From Eximiradius sp. (GTDB taxonomy: Bacteria > Bacteroidota > Ignavibacteria > Kapaibacteriales > UBA2268), in assembly GCA_937127445.1 (NCBI GenBank), contig CAKZLY010000018.1, positions 1 through 64,000 on the forward strand: 64,000 nucleotides of DNA, read 5' to 3'. Below the pieces are notes generated by a model. It did not search any database. It worked only from the letters and a program-made list of their open reading frames with translations, and was not told the origin of the DNA. Shown here one piece after another: positions 53,326 through 63,075 of this stretch (position 1 is the stretch's first letter; the number at the start of each line of letters is the position of its first letter). Position numbers and translations under genes: made by a program.

Positions 53326-54532
53326 TATTGATTTAAACGGCTTCGACTACGAACTACCAAAAGATAGAATAGCATTATTTCCGCTCGAAGAGCGTGATCA
53401 AAGTAAATTGTTGGTTGCTGATTGCAAATCACAGAGAATAGAACATAGCGTTTTTTTTAACATAAATGATTATCTTCCAAGTAATTCGCTAATTATTGTA
53501 AATGCTACGAAAGTAATACAAGCCCGTATTTTTATGTCGAAGCAAACTGGCGGCAAAGCAGAATTGTTATGCGTTAATCCAATATCACCATCTTCTGACC
53601 CGCAAATTACAATGTCCGCTCGAAAAAATTGCATATGGGAATGTATTATTGGTGGAAGAAATATTCGCGAAAACACTAAATTATTTTCTAATGACAATCA
53701 GTTATCGGCAAAAATGTTAAAGCGATATGAAAATTATGCAATCGTTGAATTTGAATATTCGGCAAGTGATACTTTTTCTGAAATTCTTTTGAAAATTGGG
53801 CAAATTCCACTTCCACCATACATTAATCGAGATATAATTGAATTAGACAAGGACCGCTATCAAACTGTGTATAGCAAGGCAGAGGGTTCGGTTGCTGCTC
53901 CAACCGCTGGATTGCATTTCACTGATAAAGTGATTGCCAAACTGAAAGCAAAGCAGATTTTATTTGATGAAGTAATATTGCATGTTGGTCCGGGCACTTT
54001 CGTTCCAATCGAAAAAAGTGTTGCCGAACATAAGATGCACAAAGAACAGTTGTTTGTCTCGAAAGCAACTATTGAGAACCTTATTTTAGCAATCAGAAAA
54101 AATTCAAAAATAATTGCCACAGGCACTACTTCGCTTCGCACGCTCGAAACACTTTATTGGGTTGGAGTAAAAATTCATTACCAGAACTTTGACATTAACA
54201 CAAATTTATTATTAAATCAGTTCGAACCTTATCAATTACTTGATAAATATCCTGAAATCACATTTGAACAATCTATGATAGAAATTCAGCAAAAATTTTC
54301 GGAAGAAAACAGGTTGTTTATTTCAGGGAATACTGAGCTTTTTATTTTGCCTGGCTATCAAATTAGGACAGCAGATGGACTAATAACAAATTTTCATCTT
54401 CCTAAAAGCACATTGTTATTGCTCATTAGTGCATTTGTTGGAGGGGAATTCTGGAAACAAATTTATAATGAAGCGTTAATCAATAATTATCGTTTTTTGA
54501 GTTACGGTGATAGTTCTTTATTGATGAGATAA
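53312..54532 (+). CDS. queA: S-adenosylmethionine:tRNA ribosyltransferase-isomerase
   Basis: QueA adds the epoxyqueuosine cyclopentane from SAM to preQ1 in the wobble position of tRNA. ATG 53312 gives 406 residues; the ORF-long TTG/GTG start would only copy the DedA end. Motifs are FDYELPKDRIALFPLEERDQ, VNATKVIQARI, APTAGLHFT, HVGPGTFVPI and ATGTTSLRTLETLYW, and LPKSTLLLLISAF at the end. It is about 50 residues longer than the common enzyme, with an insertion of about 60 residues after TLETLYW, as in Bacteroidota-type proteins. Confidence 0.94.
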   Translation: MEIANIDLNGFDYELPKDRIALFPLEERDQSKLLVADCKSQRIEHSVFFNINDYLPSNSLIIVNATKVIQARIFMSKQTGGKAELLCVNPISPSSDPQITMSARKNCIWECIIGGRNIRENTKLFSNDNQLSAKMLKRYENYAIVEFEYSASDTFSEILLKIGQIPLPPYINRDIIELDKDRYQTVYSKAEGSVAAPTAGLHFTDKVIAKLKAKQILFDEVILHVGPGTFVPIEKSVAEHKMHKEQLFVSKATIENLILAIRKNSKIIATGTTSLRTLETLYWVGVKIHYQNFDINTNLLLNQFEPYQLLDKYPEITFEQSMIEIQQKFSEENRLFISGNTELFILPGYQIRTADGLITNFHLPKSTLLLLISAFVGGEFWKQIYNEALINNYRFLSYGDSSLLMR

Positions 54533-54679
54533 TTTGGTAAACGTATTGCTTAATGCTTATCTCAAAACAAAATACAGATTGTTGGTAAGTAACACAAAAT
54601 TGAGACAAGATAAATTTTTACATAGAATAATACAAGATAGAATTTTTAAAAATGAATAATAAAATGTTTTTATGTAAAG

Positions 54680-54702
54680 AAGGCTGCCTTTTTGGCAGCC
54701 TT
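54680..54702 (-). terminator. Hairpin terminator of ahcY
   Basis: A perfect 9-pair stem (aaggctgcc / ggcagcctt) with a 5-base loop lies 28 bases after the ahcY stop. The T-tract on the minus strand is weak. The 147 bases to queA hold nothing else that I can see. Confidence 0.6.
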
Positions 54703-54729
54703 ACGTGTACAAAAAATAATGAATGCAGA

Positions 54730-56043
54730 TTAAGTTCCAGCATTATAGTTATTGATATAAGCAATTTGCTCTTCGGTAAGTTGGTCGATAGAAATACCCA
54801 ACATTTCAAGTTTAGTTTTAGCGATAAATTCATCTTGTTCTTGTGGAAGGTCTAAAACTTCGGCAGGAAGTTTTTCACCACGTTTATGTGCTTCAAGAAG
54901 ACGCAGGTGAGCCATAAACTGGTTGGCAAAAGACATATCCATAACTTCGGAAGGATGGCCTTCGGCAGCAGCAAGATTAATCAATCGACCTTGTGCAAGT
55001 AAGAAAATACGGCGACCATCTTTTAGAGTGTATTCTTCGCAATTTGGACGAATGGTGCGTTTGGAGACGGAAAGTTCTTCGAGTTCTGGGATATTTATTT
55101 CAGCGTCGTAATGCCCTGTATTGCATACGATAGCACCATCTTTCATATTTTCGAAGTGCCATTTACGGATAACATCTTTTACACCTGTTGCGGTAACGAA
55201 AATGTCGCCTATTTTTGAAGCTTCGTTCATAGACATAACTTCGTGTCCTTCCAGAATAGCTTTTAAAGCAGCAGTTGCTTTAACTTCGGTACAAATTGTA
55301 TTTGCACCTAAGCCTTTAGCACGTTTTGCGACACCGCTACCACAATGACCGTGACCGGCAACAACAAAGTTTTTTCCGGCAATCAGAACAGAGGTAGCAC
55401 GAATAATACCATCGATTGTAGATTGACCGGTACCATAAACATTATCGAAATCCCATTTAGTTTCAGTATCATTGACAGCAAAAACGGGATAGAAAAGCTT
55501 ACCGGCATTTTGGCGAGCACGGAGACGTTGGACACCCGTAGTTGTTTCTTCAGTTCCACCAATTATTTGGTTTTTAGCCATTGATTCATAGCTTTCGTGA
55601 ACAGTGTTGATTAAGTCGCAACCATCGTCGAGAGTAAGATGCGGATTGTGGTCGATAGTTCGCTCAATACACCAGTAGAAATCAGGATGATTGCCGTACC
55701 AGGCATAAATTGAAACACCTTCGTCAGCAAGAGCAGCAGCAACAGCATCATTAGTAGATAGAGGATTGCAGCCAGACCAGGTTACATTAGCACCGGCAGC
55801 AGCAAAGGTACGGATAAGCACAGCGGTTTCTTTTGTAACGTGGAGACAGCCGGCGATAGTATATCCTTTGAAAGGTTTTGTTTCAGAAAATTTCTTACGC
55901 AAAGCCATAAGCACAGGCATACGAGATTCAGCCCAATCAATTAAGAGGCGCCCTTCTTCGGCAAGAGAAATATCACGAACGCAATATTTGCCCTCAACTT
56001 CAGAGAATGAACCTTGTGATTTTTTAGGAGGATAGTTTCCCAT
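54730..56043 (-). CDS. ahcY: S-adenosylhomocysteine hydrolase
   Basis: AhcY splits S-adenosylhomocysteine into adenosine and homocysteine, relieving product inhibition of methyltransferases. The 437-residue protein shows GCLHVTKETAVLI, LDDGCDLI, ATSVLIAGKNFVVAGHGHCG (NAD loop), ATGVKDVI and NTGHYDAEI. The NAD loop GHGHCGSG and the C-terminus without the usual HYRY tail match the archaeal/Thermotoga-like subgroup more than the common bacterial one. An aaagga site precedes ATG 56043. metK lies 15 bases upstream on the same strand. Confidence 0.93.
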   Translation of the reverse strand: MGNYPPKKSQGSFSEVEGKYCVRDISLAEEGRLLIDWAESRMPVLMALRKKFSETKPFKGYTIAGCLHVTKETAVLIRTFAAAGANVTWSGCNPLSTNDAVAAALADEGVSIYAWYGNHPDFYWCIERTIDHNPHLTLDDGCDLINTVHESYESMAKNQIIGGTEETTTGVQRLRARQNAGKLFYPVFAVNDTETKWDFDNVYGTGQSTIDGIIRATSVLIAGKNFVVAGHGHCGSGVAKRAKGLGANTICTEVKATAALKAILEGHEVMSMNEASKIGDIFVTATGVKDVIRKWHFENMKDGAIVCNTGHYDAEINIPELEELSVSKRTIRPNCEEYTLKDGRRIFLLAQGRLINLAAAEGHPSEVMDMSFANQFMAHLRLLEAHKRGEKLPAEVLDLPQEQDEFIAKTKLEMLGISIDQLTEEQIAYINNYNAGT

Positions 56044-56058
56044 ACTAATTCCTTTATA

Positions 56059-57207
56059 TTAAGCAAAATTTTTCTTTAATACATCAACTAAATCAAGATT
56101 TTCCCAGGGGAATTCGTTACGTCCGAAATGACCATAGGCAGCAGTTTGTCGATATATTGGACGTCTCAAATTAAACTTCTCAATAATTCCGCGTGGAGTT
56201 AAATCAATATTTTTCATAATAAAATCAGCTATTTCGAATTCAGGAATTTCGCCAGAATTATGAAAATTAACATTAATAGAAATCGGTTGAGCAATACCAA
56301 TAGCATAAGAAACCTGAATAGTACACTCACGGGCAATCCCAGCAGCGACAATATTTTTAGCCAGATGACGAGCAGCATAAGCAGCAGAACGGTCAACTTT
56401 TGTTGGATCCTTTCCAGAAAAAGCACCTCCACCGTGAGGAGCGCGTCCACCATAGGTATCAACGATAATTTTTCTTCCAGTAAGACCGGTATCACCGTGG
56501 GGACCACCTATTTCGAAGCGTCCAGTTGGGTTAACGTAAATTTTTGTATGTTCATCAATATATTTCTGAGGAATAACATTTATAATTAGATTTTCAATAA
56601 TATCTTTGCGGATTTGTTCTTGTGAGACATCGGGGTCGTGTTGAGTAGAGACGACGACAGTATCAACACGCACGATATTGTTATTCTGGTCGTATTCAAT
56701 AGTAACTTGGGATTTAGAATCAGGGCGAAGGTATGTCATAATCTTCTTTTCTTTACGAATACGAGCAAGTTCCTTCATTAGTTTGTGAGCATAAGCCAGA
56801 GTAGCAGGCATATATTCAGGAGTTTCGTCGGTAGCATAACCGAACATCATACCTTGGTCGCCGGCACCGCCAGTATCTACCCCCATAGCAATATCAGGCG
56901 ATTGATGATTGATAACATTAATCACGCTACAAGAATCAGCATCAAAGCGATAGCCAGCGTGCTCGTAACCAATATCACGAATAACGCCACGGACAAGTTT
57001 TTGCAAATCTACATAAGTTTCAGTAGTAATTTCACCGCCAACAACAATAAGACCAGTTGTGGCAAAGCATTCGCAAGCGACACGGCTATTGGGGTCGTCT
57101 TTGAGCATAGCATCAAGCACAGCATCGGAGACCTGGTCGCAAATTTTATCAGGATGTCCTTCGGAAACAGATTCCGAAGTGAATAGATAATGATTTCTTC
57201 TGTCCAT
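56059..57207 (-). CDS. metK: S-adenosylmethionine synthetase
   Basis: MetK makes SAM from methionine and ATP. The 382-residue length is normal. Signatures are [20 protein letters not shown] at residues 11-30, [12 protein letters not shown], the ATP-binding [20 protein letters not shown] and [19 protein letters not shown]. An aaaagga site precedes ATG 57207. It leads the metK-ahcY pair, so SAM supply and SAH removal are co-expressed. The leader before it is only 25 bases, so no SAM riboswitch is possible there unless transcription starts in the next gene. Confidence 0.97.
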   Translation of the reverse strand: MDRRNHYLFTSESVSEGHPDKICDQVSDAVLDAMLKDDPNSRVACECFATTGLIVVGGEITTETYVDLQKLVRGVIRDIGYEHAGYRFDADSCSVINVINHQSPDIAMGVDTGGAGDQGMMFGYATDETPEYMPATLAYAHKLMKELARIRKEKKIMTYLRPDSKSQVTIEYDQNNNIVRVDTVVVSTQHDPDVSQEQIRKDIIENLIINVIPQKYIDEHTKIYVNPTGRFEIGGPHGDTGLTGRKIIVDTYGGRAPHGGGAFSGKDPTKVDRSAAYAARHLAKNIVAAGIARECTIQVSYAIGIAQPISINVNFHNSGEIPEFEIADFIMKNIDLTPRGIIEKFNLRRPIYRQTAAYGHFGRNEFPWENLDLVDVLKKNFA

Positions 57208-57232
57208 AAAATCCTTTTAAATAACAAAAAAA

Positions 57233-58213
57233 CTAACTATGGTCAATAGTACTCGAATTACCAATATTCAAGCGATGGAAATGCCCGTTTAGTTCAGCAT
57301 TATTACCAACGATTGAATTTTCAAGCAAAGATGAGGTTACCTTAGCACCATAACTAATAATCGAATCTTTAATAATGCTATCTTTCACAACAGCACCATC
57401 AGCAACAGATGTGTATGGTCCAATAATTGAACGCTCAATAACTGCTTTTTCAGAAACAAAAGAGGGCTGAATAATTACCGAATCTTTTAGTTTGAGTTCG
57501 GTAGGCTTTCGAACAAGCAAGAATCTATTAGTAGAAAGCAAAGTTTCGGGTTTGCCACAATCATACCAGCCATCAACAGGGAAAGTTACAAATTTAGCAT
57601 TATCATCAATCATCAGTTGAAGAGCATCGGTAAGTTGGTACTCCCCGCGAGTTCGAATATTATCTGAAATCAATTTAGAAAGTGCAGTAACAAGTTTTTG
57701 AGTATCTTTGATAAAATATAGTCCGACGATTGCAAGTTTAGAAATTGGTTCATCGGGTTTTTCGACTAATTTTTCGATAAAATTAGAACCATTTGTTATG
57801 ACAACACCAAAGCGACGTGGGTCTTCAACTTCTTTTACTCCAATTGAATTACAATCAGATTCGAAAGCTAAGCTAAGGTCAACATCAAAAATAGTATCTC
57901 CAAGAATAATCAATAGAGGCTCAGTTTCATAAGTATCACGTCCTGTCCAGATAGCGTGTCCCAATCCAAGCATTTGCTTTTGTTCGACGAAATCGACTTT
58001 CATCATTGAATATTTTTTTGTAACGAAATCTTCAACTAAATCACCCATATAACCAGTAATAATGGTTGCGTCGGTAATACCTTGTTGAAGAAGAGAATCA
58101 AGGATATGAGCAAGGATTGGCTTTCCTGCAACGTTTAGCAATACTTTTGGCTGAGAATATGTATGGGGTCTTAACCTTGTCCCAACTCCTGCAACTGGAA
58201 TAACAGCTCTCAT
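57233..58213 (-). CDS. Sugar-phosphate nucleotidyltransferase with beta-helix tail
   Basis: The 326-residue protein starts with AVIPVAGVGTRLRPHTYSQP and then VLLNVAGKPILAHILD, the NTP-transferase signature; the Asp-containing LLIILGDTIFD binds metal. A C-terminal left-handed beta-helix begins near SVIIQPSFVSEKAVIERS. The layout resembles long-form glucose-1-phosphate thymidylyltransferases. It makes an NDP-sugar donor for cell-surface glycans. It lies 25 bases before metK. Confidence 0.87.
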   Translation of the reverse strand: MRAVIPVAGVGTRLRPHTYSQPKVLLNVAGKPILAHILDSLLQQGITDATIITGYMGDLVEDFVTKKYSMMKVDFVEQKQMLGLGHAIWTGRDTYETEPLLIILGDTIFDVDLSLAFESDCNSIGVKEVEDPRRFGVVITNGSNFIEKLVEKPDEPISKLAIVGLYFIKDTQKLVTALSKLISDNIRTRGEYQLTDALQLMIDDNAKFVTFPVDGWYDCGKPETLLSTNRFLLVRKPTELKLKDSVIIQPSFVSEKAVIERSIIGPYTSVADGAVVKDSIIKDSIISYGAKVTSSLLENSIVGNNAELNGHFHRLNIGNSSTIDHS

Positions 58214-58300
58214 AATCAGAAATAATTAATATTCGTAAATTTAGTGATTATTAATTTACAATTTTTTTCTTAAATGATTTATAAAAAATACAATTAATAT

Positions 58301-59119
58301 TTAATAAATATCATCAACGTAAGTCAGTTCATCAATTGGGGGACGAACATAATCAGCACTAATTTTTCTTGGTGGTAATTCTAATGTTGGAGGAGTAACG
58401 TCCTCATATTTTATCATTTTTAGGATGTGAGCAATACAATTAAGACGAGCTCTGCGTTTATCATCGGAATGGACGTTGTACCAAGGGCATTGTTTTGTAT
58501 CAGTATAGCGGAACATTTCGTCTTTTGCACGAGAATAATCACACCACTTATGCCAAGAGGCAATGTCAATATCGGAGAGTTTCCAGCGTTTCATAGGATT
58601 AGTTGCACGCTCACGAAAACGAATTTCTTGCTCTTCATCACTGACGGAAATCCAATATTTAAGTAACATAATCCCAGAGCGGACAAGCATTTTTTCAAAC
58701 TCTGGGCAAGAACGAAGGAATTCTTGGTATTCTTCTTCGGTGCAGTAGCCCATTACGTGTTCGACACCAGCACGATTATACCAGCTTCGGTCGAAAATCA
58801 CAATTTCACCTGCACTTGGAAGATGCGCAACATACCGCTGGAAATACCATTGGGTGCGTTCTTTGTCGGAAGGTTTTTCGAGAGCAACCACTCGACAACC
58901 ACGAGGATTTAGGGGCTCCACTATTCGTTTAATTATTCCTCCTTTGCCAGCGGCATCACGCCCTTCGAAAACAATTACAACACGAAGACCTTTTTGTTTG
59001 ACCCAATATTGGAGTTTAACAAGTTCTTGTTGGAGTTTAGCAAGTTCTTGTTCGTAAAAATCTTTTGAAATTTTGCCTTTCTTATTGAATTTTTCAACGG
59101 GTTGGTCTTTTTTACCCAT
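58301..59119 (-). CDS. ppk2: Polyphosphate kinase 2
   Basis: Ppk2 transfers phosphate between polyphosphate and nucleotides. The 272-residue protein is a single-domain form. Walker A is GRDAAGKGG at 53-61, Walker B includes VIFDRSWYNRAGVEH with Asp110, and the lid Arg residues are in RFRERATNPMKRWKL. The WYFQRY segment is typical. A ttggaga-type ribosome site precedes ATG 59119. Single-domain forms of this length often make GTP or ATP from the diphosphate, though direction cannot be read from sequence. Confidence 0.92.
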   Translation of the reverse strand: MGKKDQPVEKFNKKGKISKDFYEQELAKLQQELVKLQYWVKQKGLRVVIVFEGRDAAGKGGIIKRIVEPLNPRGCRVVALEKPSDKERTQWYFQRYVAHLPSAGEIVIFDRSWYNRAGVEHVMGYCTEEEYQEFLRSCPEFEKMLVRSGIMLLKYWISVSDEEQEIRFRERATNPMKRWKLSDIDIASWHKWCDYSRAKDEMFRYTDTKQCPWYNVHSDDKRRARLNCIAHILKMIKYEDVTPPTLELPPRKISADYVRPPIDELTYVDDIY

Positions 59120-59209
59120 AAGATATCTCCAAAATTTTTTACTTTTAAATTATTGAAAAAAGTTATTAAATTCAATTAATAATGTTTCATAATATATTTT
59201 TTATGTTTG

Positions 59210-62002
59210 ATGAATAAAAGACTATATTTAATTGATGGGATGAGCATTGTTTTTCGTGCTTACCACGCAATGAAATCAACAGAGTTGAGAGACAAAAACG
59301 GCGAACCTACAGGTGCAATTTTGGGATTTGTTAATATTATCACCTCTTTTTTAGAGAGGGAATCTCCTGAATATATGGCAATAGTATTCGATACTGAACA
59401 TCCTACATTTCGCAATGAACTTTATAAACAATATAAAGCAAACAGGGATAGTTTTCCCGAAGATTTAGCCCCACAACTATTGAAAATCAAGAAATTTATA
59501 CATTTAATCGGGATAGAGCAAATTGAAGTGCCAGGGTTTGAAGCGGACGACGTGATTGGAACGATAGCTAAAAAATCAGCACAAGAAGGTTATGAAGTAG
59601 TATGCCTGACAAACGATAAGGATTATTACCAATTAGTTGACGAAAAGATAAGTTTGATGAAACCATCACGGAAAGGAGAAGACTTTGAGATAGTTCGCAG
59701 ATCGCAAGTTTTTGAAAAATTTGGAGTTAAACCTGAGCAAGTTGTAGATGTATTAGCATTAATTGGTGATACAAGCGATAATATTCCAGGTGTGAAAGGT
59801 ATAGGGGAAAAAACAGCAATACCACTGGTGCAAGAATTTGGTTCAATTGAAAAGATATATGAAAATTTGGATAAAATCGAAAAAACTTCAATTAGGACCA
59901 AATTGGAAAACGACAAAGAAAGTGCTTTTTTAGCAAAAAAATTAGTTACCATCGACACGAACATACAGAAAGATTTCAATTTGGAAGAAATGAAGTTGAG
60001 AACCCCTGATTATTATGGACTGGACAAATTTTTTGAGGAATTATCGTTTATTCAAATTCGTCAGAGGTGGCAACAGAAGGGTAATATAAGCGTTAATTTC
60101 GATAAAACAAACAACTCTCAATTGAATAATATTGACAATATTAAGATAAATTATCAAATTGTCACAAATTCAGCACTTCGTAAAATCATCAATTATCTAA
60201 GCAGTTTTGAAATTATTGCTTTTGATATAGAAACCGATTCGCTCGATAGGCAAAGTTGCGAAATTGTTGGTGTTTCGTTTGCTGCAAAGCCAAATGAAGC
60301 GTTTTATATTCCAATTGCTAAGCGAAAAGATGATGGGTTGTTCAGTATTAAAGGCACATTATTCGATTTTTCAAATGGTGAAGAAAATAAAGAAGACGGA
60401 ATTCCATTCGAAATGGCTATCAGCGAAATAAAGAAAATTTTAGAAAACCCACAAATTGCAAAATGTGGTCAAAATGCAAAATTTGATGCTTTTATTTTAA
60501 AACGATTTGGAATAAATATATATCCGATTGTATTTGATACAATGGTTGCAGATTATTTGTTAAATCCGGAGGTACGGCACAATCTTGATGCATTGAGCGA
60601 ACGGTGGTTAAACTACAAACCAATTCCAATTTCTGATTTAATCGGCGAAAACAAAAAGCAACAAATCTCTATGCGAGATGTTCCAATAGATATTGTTTCG
60701 AAATATGCCTGTGAAGATGCAGATTTAGTGATAAAGCTGAAAAATGTATTGGAGAAAGAACTTGAAAAAACAGAGATGACAAAATTAGCAAATGAAATTG
60801 AGTTTCCGTTGGTATCAGTTCTTACAGATATGGAATACGAAGGAGTAAAAGTAGATAGAAATGTTTTACAATCAATTTCGGTCGAACTAAATGAAGAAAT
60901 CTTAAAGCTTAAAAAAACAATTTTTAATTATGCAGGGAAGGAATTCAACATAGATTCACCAAAGCAATTAGGTGAAATATTATTTGATAAATTAAAAATT
61001 AAAGCTTTGAAAAAGACGAAAACAGGATACAGTACTGATGCTTCAGTACTGTCTGAATTGGCGGCAAAACATCCAATTGCAGAAACATTATTGGAATATA
61101 GACAGTTGATGAAGTTAAAGTCAACGTATGTAGATGCACTACCTGAACTAATTAATCCACGAACCGGCAAAGTACATACGAACTTCAATCAAACAGTAGC
61201 TTCAACTGGAAGGCTGTCTTCGACTGACCCAAATTTACAAAATATACCTATTAAAACAGACAAAGGGAGAGAAATTCGAAAAGCATTTGTTCCAACAAGA
61301 GAAAACAACGTAATAATTTCGGCAGATTATTCGCAGATTGAGCTGCGAGTAATGGCATTTATTTCTAAGGATAAAAATTTGACAGAGGCTTTCAAGCAAG
61401 GTCTTGATATTCATTCAGCAACAGCGTCATTATTATTTAACACTGATATTGATAAAGTGGATAGTCAGAAACGCAGAATAGCTAAGACGGTAAATTTTGG
61501 AATTCTTTATGGACTTGGAAGTTTTGGATTAGCGCAAAGATTGGGTATTTCAAGAACAGAAGCAGCAGAAATCATTGATAATTATTTTAAGAAATACTCT
61601 GCAATTAGAGATTACATTAATAACACTATAGAATTTGTTCGAAAGAATGGATATGCAGAAACACTATGTGGAAGGCGTAGATATTTTCAGGATATTAACA
61701 GCAAAAATTCTAATTTAAGAGCAGCTGCTGAACGTGCAGCGATAAATATGCCCATACAGGGGACAGCATCGGATATGATAAAAATAGCAATGATACGTAT
61801 TCATAACCGATTATTGAATGATAGTTATAAAACACGCATGATAATGCAGGTGCACGACGAATTGGTATTTGACGTTCCTGAAAAAGAGGTTAAATCCGTC
61901 TCCCACCTTATCGAAAGCGAAATGAGCAGTGCTTTGTCGTTAGGTGAAGTGCCCGTAGCAGTAGATATTGGCGTTGGTAAAAATTGGTTCGAGGCACATT
62001 AG
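59210..62002 (+). CDS. polA: DNA polymerase I
   Basis: PolA fills gaps and removes RNA primers. ATG 59210 is used (TTG 59207 adds one Met-like codon). The 930-residue protein has all three domains. The 5'-nuclease is at about 1-290 (YLIDGMSIVFRAYHA, FEADDVIGT, and GDTSDNIPGVKGIGEKTA). The 3'-5' exonuclease is at about 330-500, with acidic residues kept in AFDIETDSLD, so proofreading is probably active. The polymerase is at about 530-930 (SADYSQIELRVMAFI, RRIAKTVNFGILYGL, MQVHDELVFDVP). It is divergent from ppk2 and convergent with the flagellin pair. Confidence 0.96.
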   Translation: MNKRLYLIDGMSIVFRAYHAMKSTELRDKNGEPTGAILGFVNIITSFLERESPEYMAIVFDTEHPTFRNELYKQYKANRDSFPEDLAPQLLKIKKFIHLIGIEQIEVPGFEADDVIGTIAKKSAQEGYEVVCLTNDKDYYQLVDEKISLMKPSRKGEDFEIVRRSQVFEKFGVKPEQVVDVLALIGDTSDNIPGVKGIGEKTAIPLVQEFGSIEKIYENLDKIEKTSIRTKLENDKESAFLAKKLVTIDTNIQKDFNLEEMKLRTPDYYGLDKFFEELSFIQIRQRWQQKGNISVNFDKTNNSQLNNIDNIKINYQIVTNSALRKIINYLSSFEIIAFDIETDSLDRQSCEIVGVSFAAKPNEAFYIPIAKRKDDGLFSIKGTLFDFSNGEENKEDGIPFEMAISEIKKILENPQIAKCGQNAKFDAFILKRFGINIYPIVFDTMVADYLLNPEVRHNLDALSERWLNYKPIPISDLIGENKKQQISMRDVPIDIVSKYACEDADLVIKLKNVLEKELEKTEMTKLANEIEFPLVSVLTDMEYEGVKVDRNVLQSISVELNEEILKLKKTIFNYAGKEFNIDSPKQLGEILFDKLKIKALKKTKTGYSTDASVLSELAAKHPIAETLLEYRQLMKLKSTYVDALPELINPRTGKVHTNFNQTVASTGRLSSTDPNLQNIPIKTDKGREIRKAFVPTRENNVIISADYSQIELRVMAFISKDKNLTEAFKQGLDIHSATASLLFNTDIDKVDSQKRRIAKTVNFGILYGLGSFGLAQRLGISRTEAAEIIDNYFKKYSAIRDYINNTIEFVRKNGYAETLCGRRRYFQDINSKNSNLRAAAERAAINMPIQGTASDMIKIAMIRIHNRLLNDSYKTRMIMQVHDELVFDVPEKEVKSVSHLIESEMSSALSLGEVPVAVDIGVGKNWFEAH

Positions 62003-62111
62003 CTATCAATATATTTTAAGTTTAATAATCACAACATAAGTTTTATTTATTAAGTTCAACATTAGAAAGTAATATGAAAACATTTTTTCTCCTCCTACCA
62101 ATTGGCTAAAA

Positions 62112-63047
62112 TTAGCCTTGCAATAGTCTTAAATAAGCATTTGGATTTTGGTTCGACTGACTCAATGAGACAAGCGAGGCTTGCTGCAAGAATTGAGATT
62201 TAATTAGTTGTAGCTGTTCTTTTGCAACGTCAGCATCTTCAAGACGAGAAATAGCAGCTTTATAGTTAACTATTTGATTCTTGAGCAAATCTTCTTGGGA
62301 CGAAAGTCTGTTTGAAATTCCACCAAGGTAAGAAGCGACTTTATTAATATTTTCAATAGCATTAGCAAGACTGGTAAGAGTAATGTCAATTCTACCGATA
62401 TCGAAAATACCAAGGTTGAAAATTGAAACATCGTTTAATTGACGGAGATCAAGACCCGTAATGCCAGCAAACATATTAGTTTGAAGTGAGTTAATATCAA
62501 AATAGTTGCTTTCAATATTAAAATCGATATTCTCTCTTCTCATATCAATATTAATTGAAAGCAAAGTGTTGCGAGCATCGAGACCAATGAGAAAATTAGC
62601 AGTATAGGTACCACTGAGAAGTTGAGCCCCACCAAACACAGTAGAATCAGCAACAGTTTGAATTTGTTGAGCCATACGATAAGCGGCTTTGGCAAGAGCT
62701 ACTTTTTCGTCAGTGCCCATCGCGCCTGATGCGGCTTGAGCAGCAGCATCTTTTATCTTTATCATCAGCTCATTAATATTATCAAGAGAATCCATGACAA
62801 TATTAGCCACGTTGTTGGCATCACCTACAGTATTAAGAGCAGATTGCAAAGCACCGTTGCGAGCCATAAGTGAGCGAGAAGTAATATAACCCGCGACATC
62901 ATCTGAAGCGTTATTGATCCTTTTACCTGTCGAAAGTCTCAATTGACGGAGAGAGATATCACGATTAGAGACTTCAAGTGCGTTATATGCATTTTCGGAC
63001 GGTATATTTGTCCTTATTCTTGCATTCCCTCCAATAGCAAATGGCAT
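62112..63047 (-). CDS. Flagellin, copy 1
   Basis: The 311-residue protein is a compact flagellin with no large variable domain. The N-terminal D0/D1 region has LRQLRLSTGKRINNASDDVA and VMDSLDNINELMIKIKDAAA, and the C-terminal region ends ISRLEDADVAKEQLQLIKSQ then FLQQASLVSLSQSNQN and LRLLQG. An aggtga site precedes ATG 63047. The gene lies 28 bases after copy 2, so the two are one transcript. The hairpin-like palindrome at the stop (GGCTAATTTTAGCC) is too weak to call a terminator. Confidence 0.94.
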   Translation of the reverse strand: MPFAIGGNARIRTNIPSENAYNALEVSNRDISLRQLRLSTGKRINNASDDVAGYITSRSLMARNGALQSALNTVGDANNVANIVMDSLDNINELMIKIKDAAAQAASGAMGTDEKVALAKAAYRMAQQIQTVADSTVFGGAQLLSGTYTANFLIGLDARNTLLSINIDMRRENIDFNIESNYFDINSLQTNMFAGITGLDLRQLNDVSIFNLGIFDIGRIDITLTSLANAIENINKVASYLGGISNRLSSQEDLLKNQIVNYKAAISRLEDADVAKEQLQLIKSQFLQQASLVSLSQSNQNPNAYLRLLQG

Positions 63048-63075
63048 TTTATCACCTACATATTATTCAAAATAA

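Noticed and set aside
57208..57232. SAM riboswitch before metK
   Set aside because: The gap to the upstream gene is only 25 bases, too short for any SAM riboswitch.
62104..62117. Terminator at the flagellin stop
   Set aside because: The 6-pair palindrome GGCTAATTTTAGCC overlaps the stop codon and lacks a T-run.
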